Source: Latrodectus hesperus (lineage: Eukaryota > Arthropoda > Arachnida > Araneae > Theridiidae). From it: DNA of 64,000 nucleotides. The stretch is taken from the NCBI GenBank assembly GCA_037975125.1, contig CM075857.1:90773199-90837198 (forward strand). Reading direction: 5' to 3'. A program made the position numbers and the translations under genes. The notes beneath the pieces were generated by a model, which was not told the DNA's origin, ran no database searches, and saw nothing but the letters and a program-made list of their open reading frames with translations. Of the stretch, positions 37,861 to 48,288 are shown piece by piece; the first letter of the stretch is position 1; each line of letters opens with the position of its first letter.

Positions 37861-38067
37861 TCTTACGCTATCTGGCATCCTCCAAACACCGATTTAATGC
37901 AGCACAGGACAAATGTTCATTTCTTAATATCTTAACTTGCAAAATTGGACTATTATTTTCTTCATCTCTAACAGCAATTATTTCTTCGTTTAACAAGTTA
38001 CTTTTTACTGGAGTAGTTGAAACCTCTACTTCAGAATTTTTAAAATCAAGTGTTTTTTTATTAGCTT

Positions 38068-38440
38068 CTATATTTCCTTGTGAGCTTCTATTTTCCTTTT
38101 CTCCACATTGAAAGCATTCGAAACTATTTCTTTCCCGTGGATATTTTTTATTTCTGCTCCAAGATATTTTCTTCTTTGTTTTTTCAACAAACTGAAAACT
38201 CTAAGAGTGATCAAAGCTTTCTCATACAATCCATCCATAATCTCAGCATGCACCATGATATACGGCCTGATATCATCATCTGCTGACTAAATAGAACAGA
38301 AACCAGCATTCCTTCCACAGGAGATCCAATTGCATGCGTCAAGTAAATTTTCGTACTTGATCGCACTTTTCGCAACATTTCTTCGGGTACCACTGACTTC
38401 CGCAGTACTGTAATTTCCGCACCACTATCAATTCATTGAA
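38068..38440 (-). pseudogene. Gypsy-A aspartic protease
   Basis: The active-site motif DSGAE is encoded at 38415-38429 and followed by ITVLRKSVVPEEML, IYLTHAIGSPVEG and a segment with LYEKALITL. This matches a retroelement protease that would cut the polyprotein. Frames change within the domain, so it is inactive. It lies between gag and integrase, as expected for a Gypsy-A pol that starts with protease. Confidence 0.75.
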
Positions 38441-38579
38441 ACTTATTATCGCCTATATTTAAATCGACTCGAAAAAGCTCACCATCCTTTTCATTGATTG
38501 GAATTTCCCAATAGAAACTTGCATTATCTTGCAAAAATTCTTCAAACGACTTCTTGACATTTGTAACACTTTAATACCT

Positions 38580-39027
38580 TTTTACCTGGAGCGCAACTAG
38601 CAGTATTACTTCCGAAATGATTTTGTTTTTGTAGATCTGTGTTCTTTTGATAATTATAATATTCTTTCTTTTCGCAATAACTCTAATTTCTAGCTTCAGC
38701 TGGAAAATGTTTCCTTATAATTTTGTTCTGCTTTATTCCATGTGGGGCTGGAATAAATTTGGTATAATTATGGGAATTGTGAAACTTTTGGTATCAAAAC
38801 CAAGAAATTATCATTTTCTCACACCAATTCAGGGACTGGAAGCCAATTTTCAATCTTTTTCAAAAATATTTGAGATCTTACATGTGTAGGCAAAGTCTCT
38901 TTTATTTTGTCAGGTACAATAAGCTCTTTAAGTTTAGCAAATGCCTCTACGTCTCTTGATTTTAAATAAAGTTTTAATGTAGCTTCCACCCAGGTAGCAT
39001 ATTGAGCATAACTTTTATCATGTAATT
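38580..39027 (-). pseudogene. Gypsy-A gag, 3' part
   Basis: The minus strand reads KSYAQYATWVEATLKLYL and then KELIVPDKIKETLPTHVRS (about 38880-39010), a helical capsid-like segment typical of gag. It continues the gag cut by the Tc1 insertion. A CYKCQ near 38560 may be the remnant of a zinc knuckle. Stops occur in all frames. Confidence 0.6.
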
Positions 39028-39029
39028 CA

Positions 39030-40585
39030 CAGTGGATAAAAAAGTATTGGCATTTGCCTATAAATGATCATATTTGCTAACAAAGTATGTTTACAAATTT
39101 TATTTTAACAAAGCCGTTACAGAAGGAGAAAAGACAAATAAATGTAACGAAATTTTCATTTAAATATTTTTTTAGTGAAAATCTACGAGAAAATCCCAAA
39201 TTTACATGATAAAAAAACTATTGCAAAAATTATGAGCGAAAACAAAATCAGTATATGTTTAGTAATTTATATGCATACCTTCTGCATCTATAACAGCTTG
39301 TAATCTATTTCTCAGGGGAAACTAAGGTCTCTGTTGTACTATTGGGAATTTTGTGCCACTCTTTCAAGAGTAAACGTTTGAGGTCGTCTTTACTTGAAAT
39401 TTTATGTTTCCTGATTTCTAGATCCAGCACAGATGCCATAAATTTTCAATTCGATTGATTTCAAGCAATTGAGGTGGGGTTTTTAACTGGCGAGGAGCAT
39501 TGTAGAGTAGCCATTCATGGGTGAGATTCGCTGTATGCTTGGAATCATTGTCTTGTTGACAAACGAATGATATTCCCAAGTCAAGATTTTGGGCACTAAT
39601 TTTTAAGTTACGGTGCAAAATGTCAATGTATGTACGAGTTGTCATAATACCATCCATAAAATACAGGTTTCCAACTCCATTAGCTGCCATACAGCCCCAA
39701 ACTAAGACGCTGCCTCCACCATGTTTTACTGTAGCAGTTAAATGTTGTTCTTCCAATTCAGTATATTTGGCCTCCACCACACATATCGTCGTCCATCACT
39801 GCTGAAAATGTTGATTCGTCGGAAAAAATAACTGTGTTCCAAAACTCTTCAGATAAATCAACGTAGGATTTTGCGAAATCTAACCGTCTTTTTCCTATTT
39901 ACTTCCGAGATGAATGGTTTCTATCTTGCTGCCCTTCCATAATAAATTTCCATAGAGTGTAAAACATTTCGTACAGTCTGTACACTGAAAGTGTTTTGCG
40001 AAGTGGAAGTGACATTTCTAGCTATCTGCGGTGCACTTATTTTAGGGTTTTTCTTAACCTTTATTCTCTTGGAGAAAATATTCGAGGTCGCCCACTTTTA
40101 GTCTTATTTTCCGTTGATCCTGTTTCCTTTGCAACACTTCTGACAATTAATAAACTTATATTCAACTGCACTCCTATAGTACGATAAGTTAAACCTTCAT
40201 TTCTGAGCCCAATAATTGTGTTTTTAACACTAACGTCCAACTCCTTCGATTTCGAAGTCATTCTACTGCAGTAATCGCAAAATAATGCATAGACACTTTT
40301 GGAGTGGTTTTGCAAACTTTATACCTGTAGAATTTCCTATCAGTCGAAACACAATGTAATAAAATTTGCATAGCATTTAAACCTTTGCAAGTACTTTTTT
40401 GACATGCAAATTTTCGTTTTTGAAAGAAAAAATCGTAGAAAATGCAAATTAAAATAAAAATTTTTACCTTTTTTATTTATCTAAGATGTCTTGTATTTAA
40501 TTACGACAGCTAAAATTGCATAACATTTTATTTATTTGTCAATATGATTAAATTAATGCAATTCCCAATACTTTTTTACCCACTG
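39030..40585 (-). mobile_element. Tc1-A transposon nested in Gypsy-A gag
   Basis: The ends are inverted repeats starting CAGTGGATAAAAAAGTATTG at the left and, read in reverse complement, CAGTGGGTAAAAAAGTATTG at the right. The right flank is TA; the left is CA, a likely mutation of the TA target. At 1556 bp it has full Tc1 size. Confidence 0.9.
39259..40261 (-). pseudogene. Tc1-A transposase
   Basis: The N-terminal helix-turn-helix begins with MTSKSKELDVSVKN (start codon at 40259-40261) and contains LTYRTIGVQLNIS and a GRPR hook motif (about 40080). The catalytic core has FSDEST (about 39810), CQQDNDSKHTA (about 39545) and IENLW (about 39440), matching the D, D34E pattern; the usual SPDLNP before IENLW is degraded. 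It ends NY-stop at 39259-39261. At least one frameshift and several stops make it inactive. The enzyme would cut and paste the element at TA sites. Confidence 0.88.
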
Positions 40586-40587
40586 TA

Positions 40588-41165
40588 TAACAAGAATCAA
40601 AATTCTTTGTGTTGTAAATGAGTTATTCTATACTCCCTTAAAATGAAATTTTTGATTTTGACATACTAAATCTCTTCTTCAGACAGCATAACGTTTATTT
40701 ATTTGTCACGACCCTTTAAACACTGTAAAATGATTTGCCCTTCCAACTGTTCGGGTACTTTATAAAACTTGAACATCCTTTCTGCATGATGGAAAAAGAA
40801 AGGCCATTCTTCTGCTTGTTCTGGGAGATCTAAAATTTCCCCTTTAATTATATTCAAATAACCTAGAAATGTGTTTCCTAATTTATCTCGCCCATATTCA
40901 ACAGTGCTTTCTGTATTGCTCTCATCTTCCCCCTTTCTTTTAGTTCTAATTCACCCATTATAATTTCATGCTCACGTTGCCTTTCTGCAGTTTGGCTCTC
41001 TCTCCCTCCCTAAATTATAGTATTTATTAATTCTCGAACTATAATGACTCTTCATAATGTTTAGATTGTGTAATCACACATTTATTAAATGTTATCATTT
41101 TTGCGTCCGGAGGAATCTGTTCTCCTAACTCACTAGCCAATATTAACAGATCCTCCTTTCAAGAA
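40588..41165 (-). pseudogene. Gypsy-A gag, 5' part
   Basis: Minus-strand segments read EDLLILASELGEQIPPDAK (about 41080-41140) and, further on, EQAEEWPFFFHHAERMFK (about 40800) with FYKVPEQLEGQIILQCLKG (about 40720-40770). The first resembles the N-terminal helix of gag proteins common in spider gypsy elements, the second a capsid core. Frameshifts separate them. The 1.3 kb from here to the 5' LTR is AT-rich leader without recognisable coding sequence. Confidence 0.65.
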
Positions 41166-42461
41166 TGCAAAGGCGATTTTAACAGTTTATGTTATCACTA
41201 ATTACCAAATATTAATTTATCAATTATTAAAAATAAAACATTTAAGATCACACAAATCACCATTCATTTGTTAAATAAATAAAAACACTCGTTTTCTTAT
41301 GGCACCAAAAAAAGACTTAAATAATTTATTCAAATACTAAATTGAAAAATTTATAGTTTCATTTTCCATTTATACACGCTATTGAACTTCAATTATATAA
41401 TGCACATTAATGAATCAAAACAAGAACAAAATCCAAATTAAATAAATACTTATCACAGAAGAGATCATTAAGCATAACAACTTATGCAACAAACATAATA
41501 ACAATAAAATGTTAAAATAATTTTTAGTAATATGCATTTATGTTCATCACTATTTGTATATTATTTTATCTTAAAATAACATGAATCAGAGCTATCGAAA
41601 CAACCAAAAAAATATATTATTCACCATTGCAAGCACAAATACTTTCGAAATATAAAATAATTCAAAATTTCTCCTCTTAAAAATGTTTCACACTTTCGGT
41701 TTTGAATCAAAATTTAAAATCTAAACTTAGTTACTTTACATAAATATTAAATACAATCATAATAAATAATTAATATACCTTATAACATTGACTAATTTTG
41801 AACACATTATTTAATAATGCAAAACAATAAACAATTAAAAGGCATTTAAACTCTCTTGAAATAGTTTCTTATTCCATAAACTTATATCATTTACCTAATA
41901 AGCTACAGAATGATCATGAAAATTCTAAGCATAAGCATTTATATCCTATTATATCACATTAAACCAAAAATACGTTTCATCAATTTACTATTCAATAATA
42001 CAGCAGCTTTTAAATTAATGCACATAACCCAAGAAATGACAATAAACAACATTATTGTTCGACATTAAGTTGTTTTAATGAACAAAGTCCAAAAATATTT
42101 TTTTCATACTAAATCAAAATTATATATTTTTCTAATAATATCACCAGTTAGAGAAAAAAACTTTTCTGAATATTAATGAACAAATATCAATAACCAATAA
42201 TATTTTGAAATCAATATCGAACCTTAAATATTTCTCAATTAAATTAAACATTGTACAAAATTTTATTACATTTCTTAAGCAAAACCCTACAAAGAAATTT
42301 AAGAAAATTCTGAAACACACACACACAAGAATTCCCTTAAATCATACATAATTAAATATTGGCTTTTAATGGAATGAGAAGCAATCAAAATATACAGACT
42401 CTTTACTTTGTAAACCCTTTTCTGTTACAAGTATCCCATCATTTTGTATTAGTCCTGGATA

Positions 42462-42749
42462 TGTGATGTTGTCACGAACCTGCGTCTTCAGGGTGGTTCA
42501 ATAATACTAAATACTTTCTTTCGGACAATACATTTATTTCACATTAAAATGCACAAACATTAATTATTAACACAAACATAAATTTAGACGATTCTTTCCA
42601 CACTATTCAAAGACATATAACCGGGAGCGGGACTTCCGCTGCCACTCGTATTCACAACCACCCCGTTCCTCTAGCTGCGACACGACTCCGTCTATATGCC
42701 GACCACGGAATCGAAAGCTCTCGTTTCCGTTAGGTGCTTGATTTTCACA
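42462..42749 (-). repeat. 5' LTR of Gypsy-A
   Basis: The partner of 33552-33848. It differs by many substitutions and small indels, including loss of a segment near 42700, so the insertion is not recent. No clear tRNA primer-binding site follows it. Confidence 0.85.
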
Positions 42750-43390
42750 CGGTATTAGAAACAAGATCGTCCGAAACTGCAGTAAGATCAGGATTCGTAA
42801 AGGTACCGTTGTAATGGAGGTAGGTGGGAACATTGGATGGATGATATAGGAAGATTTAAAGAAGTCGAGTTGAAAAGATCTTCTATTACTCTACCTGCAT
42901 AGTTCCATCTGAAGCTATGGGCATTAAAATCTTCCATTAGCATAGTTTTTTGGGAGAAAAAGCGAGTGTCAAAATTTAATTTTGTGTTTCCAGGTGGGCT
43001 GTAGCACATGAAAATTTTATACTAGACATTATCTTTCCAAACTTCAGTGCAAACCATCTCAGTGCCACTGGCAGAGTTTAAATCACTAATAATAGACAAG
43101 GAAGAAACAAGAGTTTTCTTTAGCTCAACGAGAATACCACTGACGACTCGTCTTGATTTAGGTAAAAATGTAAAGAATACCCAGGGAAATTGTAGAGTTT
43201 CATGAATTCCAAAGTCAAATTAACTTCAACATTAGAAAATACGTGAACATCCTCCTTATCAAGAACAGTTAGGAGCTGAGTTCTTTTTTTCATGTGAGAA
43301 GCCGCCTGCATTCCACTGATGCAGTCTCAAAACTTTATTCATCTTACAAAAAAAAAAAATATCTAGAGATACAAGGAAGGAGGCAAGGCC
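42750..43390 (-). pseudogene. LINE-A (Jockey-like), endonuclease domain
   Basis: The minus strand opens with LHQWNAGG (about 43310), the usual start of an apurinic-type LINE endonuclease. It continues with MKLYNFPGYSLHF (about 43180), GTEMVCTEVWKDN (about 43040), CYSPPGN, MEDFNAHSFRWNYAGR (the catalytic DFNAH motif, about 42920) and TNPDLTAVSDDL (about 42780). The first stretches are shifted in frame. The endonuclease nicks the target for reverse transcription. The gene continues at 33544 after the LTR element. Confidence 0.82.
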
Positions 43391-43830
43391 GTAGCAGATT
43401 TACTGTTAACCAGGGTGTGTAGTCTACTCAGCCATGTACCTCTTTTGGAATAACATGGAATTAAGCCTAACATTTCTTCATGATACTTGATTTTTTCCAA
43501 GTGGAGTCACCATTGCTGCCTGCCCTACGACCTCTGTCCACCTAACCAAGAATCTTTTTGTCGAGCGTAACAAAATTTTTACACAATCTTGCAATTTGCA
43601 AGTGGAGTTACATAAGCTATTTACATTGTTAGTACACATTACATTCTTAGTTGCAACTTTCTTCTATATACAATTATAAATTTTATTGCCTAGTTACTAT
43701 CTTCTTCCAATTACAAAAATAAGTTTTCTGGGTAACCGTACAATTAATAATAAAATTTTTTACATAAATGGGTTTGCACCCCCAGTTGAGAATAATTCAC
43801 ATGATGCTGTTTGACAGAAAATACTTTTAT
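43391..43830. other. Unassigned segment between the two LINEs
   Basis: Mostly non-coding and less AT-rich than its surroundings in its first half. It could be upstream LINE-A sequence or the 3' UTR of LINE-B. No frame or terminal repeat was recognised. Confidence 0.4.
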
Positions 43831-43899
43831 ATTATTTACCATTCACATAAAGAATTAATAAAGAAAATTCGTATATAATTTATTTATAATTTTAGTTCT

Positions 43900-44415
43900 T
43901 ATTTATTATTTTTCATAATATTGAATAAATGTAGTTTATGAACACACATTTAGTGGTCACCCACCAAAGAGTTGTACACACCTGAAAATCCACTTTTCAG
44001 ATTCATTGGGATGTGAGGGAGGGATTGTTTAGAAATTGCGTAGTTCACATTTCGTATTTTATCATTGTTTACTTTATTTCAGCTCAATTTTCTACCGTTG
44101 GTTTTAATCTTAATACTGACCTCGGCCTATGGAAATTATTTAATTCAAAAGGACTATATCTTTCTATTTTTTTACTTCTGGATTGGGTAGTTTTTCCATA
44201 TTTTTGTAGAATTTTAGTGCATTATTCTTTATAAACTTAGCGAGCGTTAGCGTGCCAATACTTTTCCTTATTAGGGTATTTCTATGATAATATTCAGACT
44301 TTTTGTGTGTGTGTTACAAGTCTTAATATTTTATTTTGTTGAGTTTCGAGGAATTTCATTGTTGAGTCACAAGTGTCTCCCCCCCAATCCGGCATATGTC
44401 ATCATCGGTCTTACA
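43900..44415 (-). pseudogene. LINE-B ORF2 C-terminal region
   Basis: The minus strand reads MMTYAGLGG (about 44390), KILRLVTHT (about 44310), then TLTLAKFIKNNALKFYKN and SPFELNNFHRPRSVL (about 44110-44250). These match the region after the RT in Jockey-type LINEs. Several frames and stops are involved. Confidence 0.7.
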
Positions 44416-44576
44416 TACGAGGGTTACTCTGAAATTGTTGAGATACGCGCAGACGAGAATTTACAAAATAAAAATAATGGTTTAATTTTAAAGTACAAAG
44501 TATTTTAACGCAGATGATTTTTTACTGACTTACTTCAACTTGTTTAGCGTGAAATAAATTTTAAGCAGAAAAGAAA

Positions 44577-45460
44577 ATGGAGTTGACGCGAGAACATTTT
44601 CGCACTATGATTTTCTACGATTTCAAAGAAGGATTAAATCAAGAAGAATGCGTTCAACGGTTGCAATTAGCATTGGGTGATGAATCTCCAGCTCGTGCTA
44701 TTGTATTCAGATGGCTTAGAGAATTTAGAAGAGGTCGCAATTTTCTTCAGGATGAAGAACACACAGAAAGACCGCCGTCGGCTGTAATCCCGGATAATGT
44801 GTCTGCCATACGAAAAATGTTAATGGATGATCATCGCTGTACCTATCAAATGATACAGAAGGAACTTAACATTAGATCCGCAGCCATATACAAAATCATT
44901 CATGAAGAATTACTTATAAAAAAAGTAGTTTGCCGCTGGGTTACCCATAATCTAACTGAGCATCAAAAAGAGGAGCGTGTCAGAATCAGTAAAGAAACTC
45001 TTAATAGGCTGAAGGATAGTGGCCACCGCACCATTTCTCAAATTGTAACAGGTGATGAAACGTACATACCGTTTTTTGACGTTCCAACACGTCAAGAAAG
45101 CAAAGTATGGGTCTTTGAAGATGATCCCATGCCGACAATGGTGAAAAAACAACACGCACTGAAAAAAGTGATGTATGCCGTTTTCTTCAGAAGTACGGGA
45201 TTGGTCAAAACCATCAAGTTGGAAGGACAGAAGACAGTAACAGCAAACTAGTATACCACTAAATGTCTTCCAGAAATTCTACAAGATTTGAATGTTAGGG
45301 GACTAATGCTTCACCAAGACAATGCATCTTCACATATAGCCGGATTAACAGTTGAGTTTCTTAAACAAAAACAAATTAAAGTGATCGAACATCCGCCATA
45401 TTCACCTGATCTAGCTATGTGCGACTTTTGGTTACTCTTTAATCTAAAAAAGAACTGATG
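44577..45460 (+). pseudogene. Mariner transposase, one nonsense codon and a frameshift
   Basis: It starts MELTREHFRTMIFYDF. The first 225 codons are open and hold the helix-turn-helix region and the first catalytic Asp (VTGDETY, about 45050). A TAG at 45249-45251 interrupts it. The same frame continues with LHQDNASSH (second Asp, about 45320) and HPPYSPDLAMCDFW (third Asp, about 45400), the D, D34D pattern of mariner. A frameshift near 45455 moves the tail (RRRDDVAINEFFRLFEEM) to another frame. It is probably a fairly young, recently disabled copy. Confidence 0.92.
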
Positions 45461-45589
45461 TGGACGTTGTTTTCATTCAGAAGAAGAGATGATGTGGCTA
45501 TAAATGAATTTTTTCGTCTATTCGAAGAAATGAATGGCTTGAGGCATTTAATTTGTGGAAAATTCGTCTACAGAAGTGCATTGATGCTG

Positions 45590-45670
45590 GAGGAGACTAC
45601 TTTGAACACACCTAAAATTTTATATTATAAATATATATAAAATTTTAGGTGTGTTCAAAGTAGTCTCCTC
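45590..45670. repeat. 81-bp palindrome at the end of the mariner gene
   Basis: The 33-bp arm GAGGAGACTACTTTGAACAC and following bases (45590-45622) is repeated exactly in inverted form at 45638-45670, around an AT-only centre. The right arm looks like an inverted copy of the transposase 3' end inserted beside it. Confidence 0.92.
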
Positions 45671-45728
45671 GTAAAGTATAACGTTAAAAACCTAATTGTA
45701 TCTCAAAAATTTCAGAGTGACCCTCGTA

Positions 45729-46019
45729 TCCTTTGTAAACTAACAATTTATTTTTAATATTTAATTTTGAGTTTCTTTCCAGGAGTGGGTACAATTTTTG
45801 GATTGCTCCCGCAGATTTACGCTTGATATTAGTAACATGCGGTTTCCATGTTAGCCAATATGAGGTTTCTATGTTTTCTCCAGAAGTAGATTATTTGTGA
45901 GTATTTCACAATCATGTATTTTAACAGTTTTACACGGTGCTTTTCTCCTAGTAAAAAATACTGCAGTTGATTTGCTAGGGTTTATTTTTATTTTCCAAAG
46001 TATTAACCAGCTTTCTATC
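45729..46019 (-). pseudogene. LINE-B RT tail between mariner and Tc1
   Basis: The minus strand carries WKIKINPSKSTAVFFTRR (about 45950), the motif that follows the RT catalytic box in Jockey-type LINEs, and then KPHVTNIK-like and LYPLLERNS segments. It links the fragments on either side and shows that both DNA transposons inserted into one LINE. Confidence 0.78.
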
Positions 46020-46021
46020 TA

Positions 46022-47430
46022 CAGTACTGGCCATTAAAATTGCTACACCATGAAGGCGGCACACCACACACGTGAAATTTGCATGACAGGTAGAACTTGC
46101 TGTGATATGCAAATGATTAGATTTTCAGCGCATTCATACAAAGCAGGCGACAGTAGCGACATCTACAAAGTGTATAAAACCAGAGATTTGACAACAGTTT
46201 TCTCATACTCAATTTCCGTTTCAACGTTGTTTTCGGCAAAGAAAGTTGTTCTAATGCTTCGTGTAAGAAGAAGAAATGCCTATCAGCACCTGTCTGACTT
46301 TGATCAAGGAAGGATTATAGCCTACCGGGATTGCGATTGCGGTTTATAGTACCGCAATATTGCTGCTCGCGTAGGTTGACACCCCATGACTGTTAGCAGA
46401 ATATGGAATCAATGGGTTCAGGACAATCATACGGAACGTCATGCAGGATATCAGCGACCCCCACCGTCACTAACAGCAGAGAAGACAGCCATCCGCAAGG
46501 TCACAAGGGATCGTACAGCCACGTCACGAACCCTGAGTCGAGAAATGGAGTCATTTGCAAGGCATCAAGTTTCTCCTCGAACAGTTCTACGACGTTTGCA
46601 GCAGCACGGATTGTCTGCATGGCGACCATGGCTTCGGCTACCATTGACGCTGCGTCACAGACAGGAGCACCTTCAATGGTGTGATCAGCGACGAACCTAG
46701 ACGCGGGAATGGCATCACGTAATCTTTACAGATGAATCTCGGTTCTGTATACAGGACCATGATGGCCGCATCCGTGTTTGGAGACATCGTGGAGAACGTG
46801 CATTGCCAGCTTGCATTAGACATCGCCATACTGGCCCATCTGCTGGAGTGATGGTATGGGGTACTATTGGATACACGTCTCGATTACCTCTTGTTCGCAT
46901 TACCGACACTTTGAACAGCAACCGTTACATTTCCGATATGTTAAGGCCCGTGGCTCTGCCCTATCTTCGAGGCCTCCCTAATGCTTTGTTTCAACAGGAT
47001 AATGCACGACCGCATGTTGCCCGTACGGTTCTAAACTTTATTGATACAGAACATGTTCGACTGTTACCCTGGCCAGCACGTTCTCCAGATCTGTCACCAA
47101 TTGAGAACGTGTGGTCAATGGTTACCGAGCGATTAGCACGCCATCACTCACCATCCACTACTGTCGATGAACTGTGGCATAGTGTTGAAGCTGCATGGAC
47201 TGAGATCCCCGTACATGCCATGCAATCTCTGTTTGACTCCATGCCTAGGCGGATAAATACTGTTATTGCAGCCAGAGGTGGCTGCTCTGGGTACTGATTT
47301 CTCAAGATCTATACATCCTAATTTCGTGTAAATCTAATCACTTGTTCTTTTCACTATAATGTATGTGGCCAATAAATATCGTTCTGTTATTTGCATTCTT
47401 TCTTGGTGTAGCAATTTTAATGGCCAGTAG
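46022..47430 (+). mobile_element. Tc1-B transposon nested in LINE-B
   Basis: Inverted repeats share TACTGGCCATTAAAATTGCT and then ACACCA, with TA on both sides (46020-46021 and 47431-47432). The length is 1409 bp. Related fragments of this family lie at about 4855-4965 and 59895-60105. Confidence 0.95.
46254..47297 (+). pseudogene. Tc1-B transposase with three nonsense codons
   Basis: A single frame of 348 codons runs from MLRVRRRNAYQHLSDF to the stop at 47295-47297, interrupted only by TAG (46347-46349), TGA (46377-46379) and TAG (46698-46700), with no frameshift. It holds two helix-turn-helix segments, FTDESRF (first Asp, about 46735), FQQDNARPH (second Asp, about 47000) and SPDLSPIENVW (Glu, about 47110), the D, D34E pattern. 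Its GC content is clearly higher than the surrounding DNA. The length matches an intact Tc1 transposase, so the copy is young but inactive. Confidence 0.95.
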
Positions 47431-47432
47431 TA

Positions 47433-47898
47433 TCGTTAATATGGTTAGAAATTTTATTAACAATTATGTCATGATTTCTACCGGTGGTAAGGACAGCTGT
47501 GTCATCAGCAAGTAAACTTAGCATATTGTTTGGATTTTGAGAGATGTCATTTATATATACATTAAAGAGAAATGGGCCAACAATGGTCCCTTGCGGGACT
47601 CCAGCTTCTATACCTTTGGAGGATGAGAACTCATTATTTATTTTTACTTTGAATGATCGAATGTTTAAATAATTTTGATAAGTTTTACTAAGTATAGGGG
47701 AAATTTTTCATTAATCATCTTACTGACAAAGTTTGTGTGCCAGATCCTGTCAAATGCTTTTTCAATATCTAGGAAGATAACACCAGTAGACTGTTTGTTT
47801 CCAATACCCATAGCAATTTTTTCAGATATTCTGAGGAGCTGGTAGCAGGTGGAAAGCCTTTCCCTAAACCCAAATTGCTGTGGAATGATGCTTTGCTT
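47433..47898 (-). pseudogene. LINE-B reverse transcriptase core
   Basis: The minus strand reads IIPQQFGFRERLSTCYQLL (about 47860), FLDIEKAFDRIWH (about 47770), EAGVPQGTIVGPFLFNVYIN (about 47590) and LLADDTAVL (about 47520). These are the core motifs of LINE RT; LADD stands where YADD is usual. Upstream RT sequence lies beyond the hAT insertion at 50.57 kb. Confidence 0.88.
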
Positions 47899-48288
47899 GC
47901 CTATATCAGTGGTTCTTAACCTTTTTAAGCCTGCGACCCAAATTTGACAAATATGTTCATGTCGCGACCCAAAAAAAAGTCAAAATTTTTTCATTGCTTT
48001 ATTTTAGATCTTATTTTTATAAAATATACAATCCTACGATGATGATTTTTTTTAACTTACAAATTTTTTATTTATTTTTTTAATAATAAAGATAAACAAA
48101 AGTACTTTTCGATCCAAGGAAAATTTAATTAATAATCAAGTGTTTTTAATAATTTTTATTGACCAAATTAAAATATATTTATAACTTTTTGAAATTAATT
48201 GACATTTTAACTTATTCCTAAAAAAAAAAAAGAAATATCAATACATATGTTAAGTCTTTTAAATTTTAAATGCAAGTCACATACAGTT

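Larger units (their letters stand above)
33552..42749 (-). mobile_element. Gypsy-A: LTR retrotransposon with copia-like domain order, carrying three nested insertions
   Basis: Two related LTRs of about 290 bp (33552-33848 and 42462-42749) begin TGTGA and end TCACA. They flank gag, protease, integrase, RT and RNase H, all on the minus strand. The domain sequences are Ty3/gypsy type, yet integrase precedes RT, and the polyprotein ends right after RNase H (stop at 34298-34300). The insertion splits LINE-A; CGGTA occurs at 33545-33549 and 42750-42754, two bases off from the left LTR edge. Inside sit a Tc1 (39030-40585), a solo LTR (35596-35898) and a hAT derivative (35914-36679). Without them the element would be about 6.6 kb. 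All genes are broken. Confidence 0.88.
44418..45726 (+). mobile_element. Mariner element nested in LINE-B
   Basis: Inverted repeats of about 28 bp start CGAGGGTTACTCTGAAATT on the left and CGAGGGTCACTCTGAAATT in reverse complement on the right. TA flanks both sides (44416-44417 and 45727-45728). At 1309 bp it is of full mariner size. Confidence 0.94.

Noticed and set aside
45590..45670. Palindrome as a terminator or microRNA gene
   Set aside because: One arm is the transposase coding end itself, so it is a duplication within a mariner rather than an independent RNA gene.
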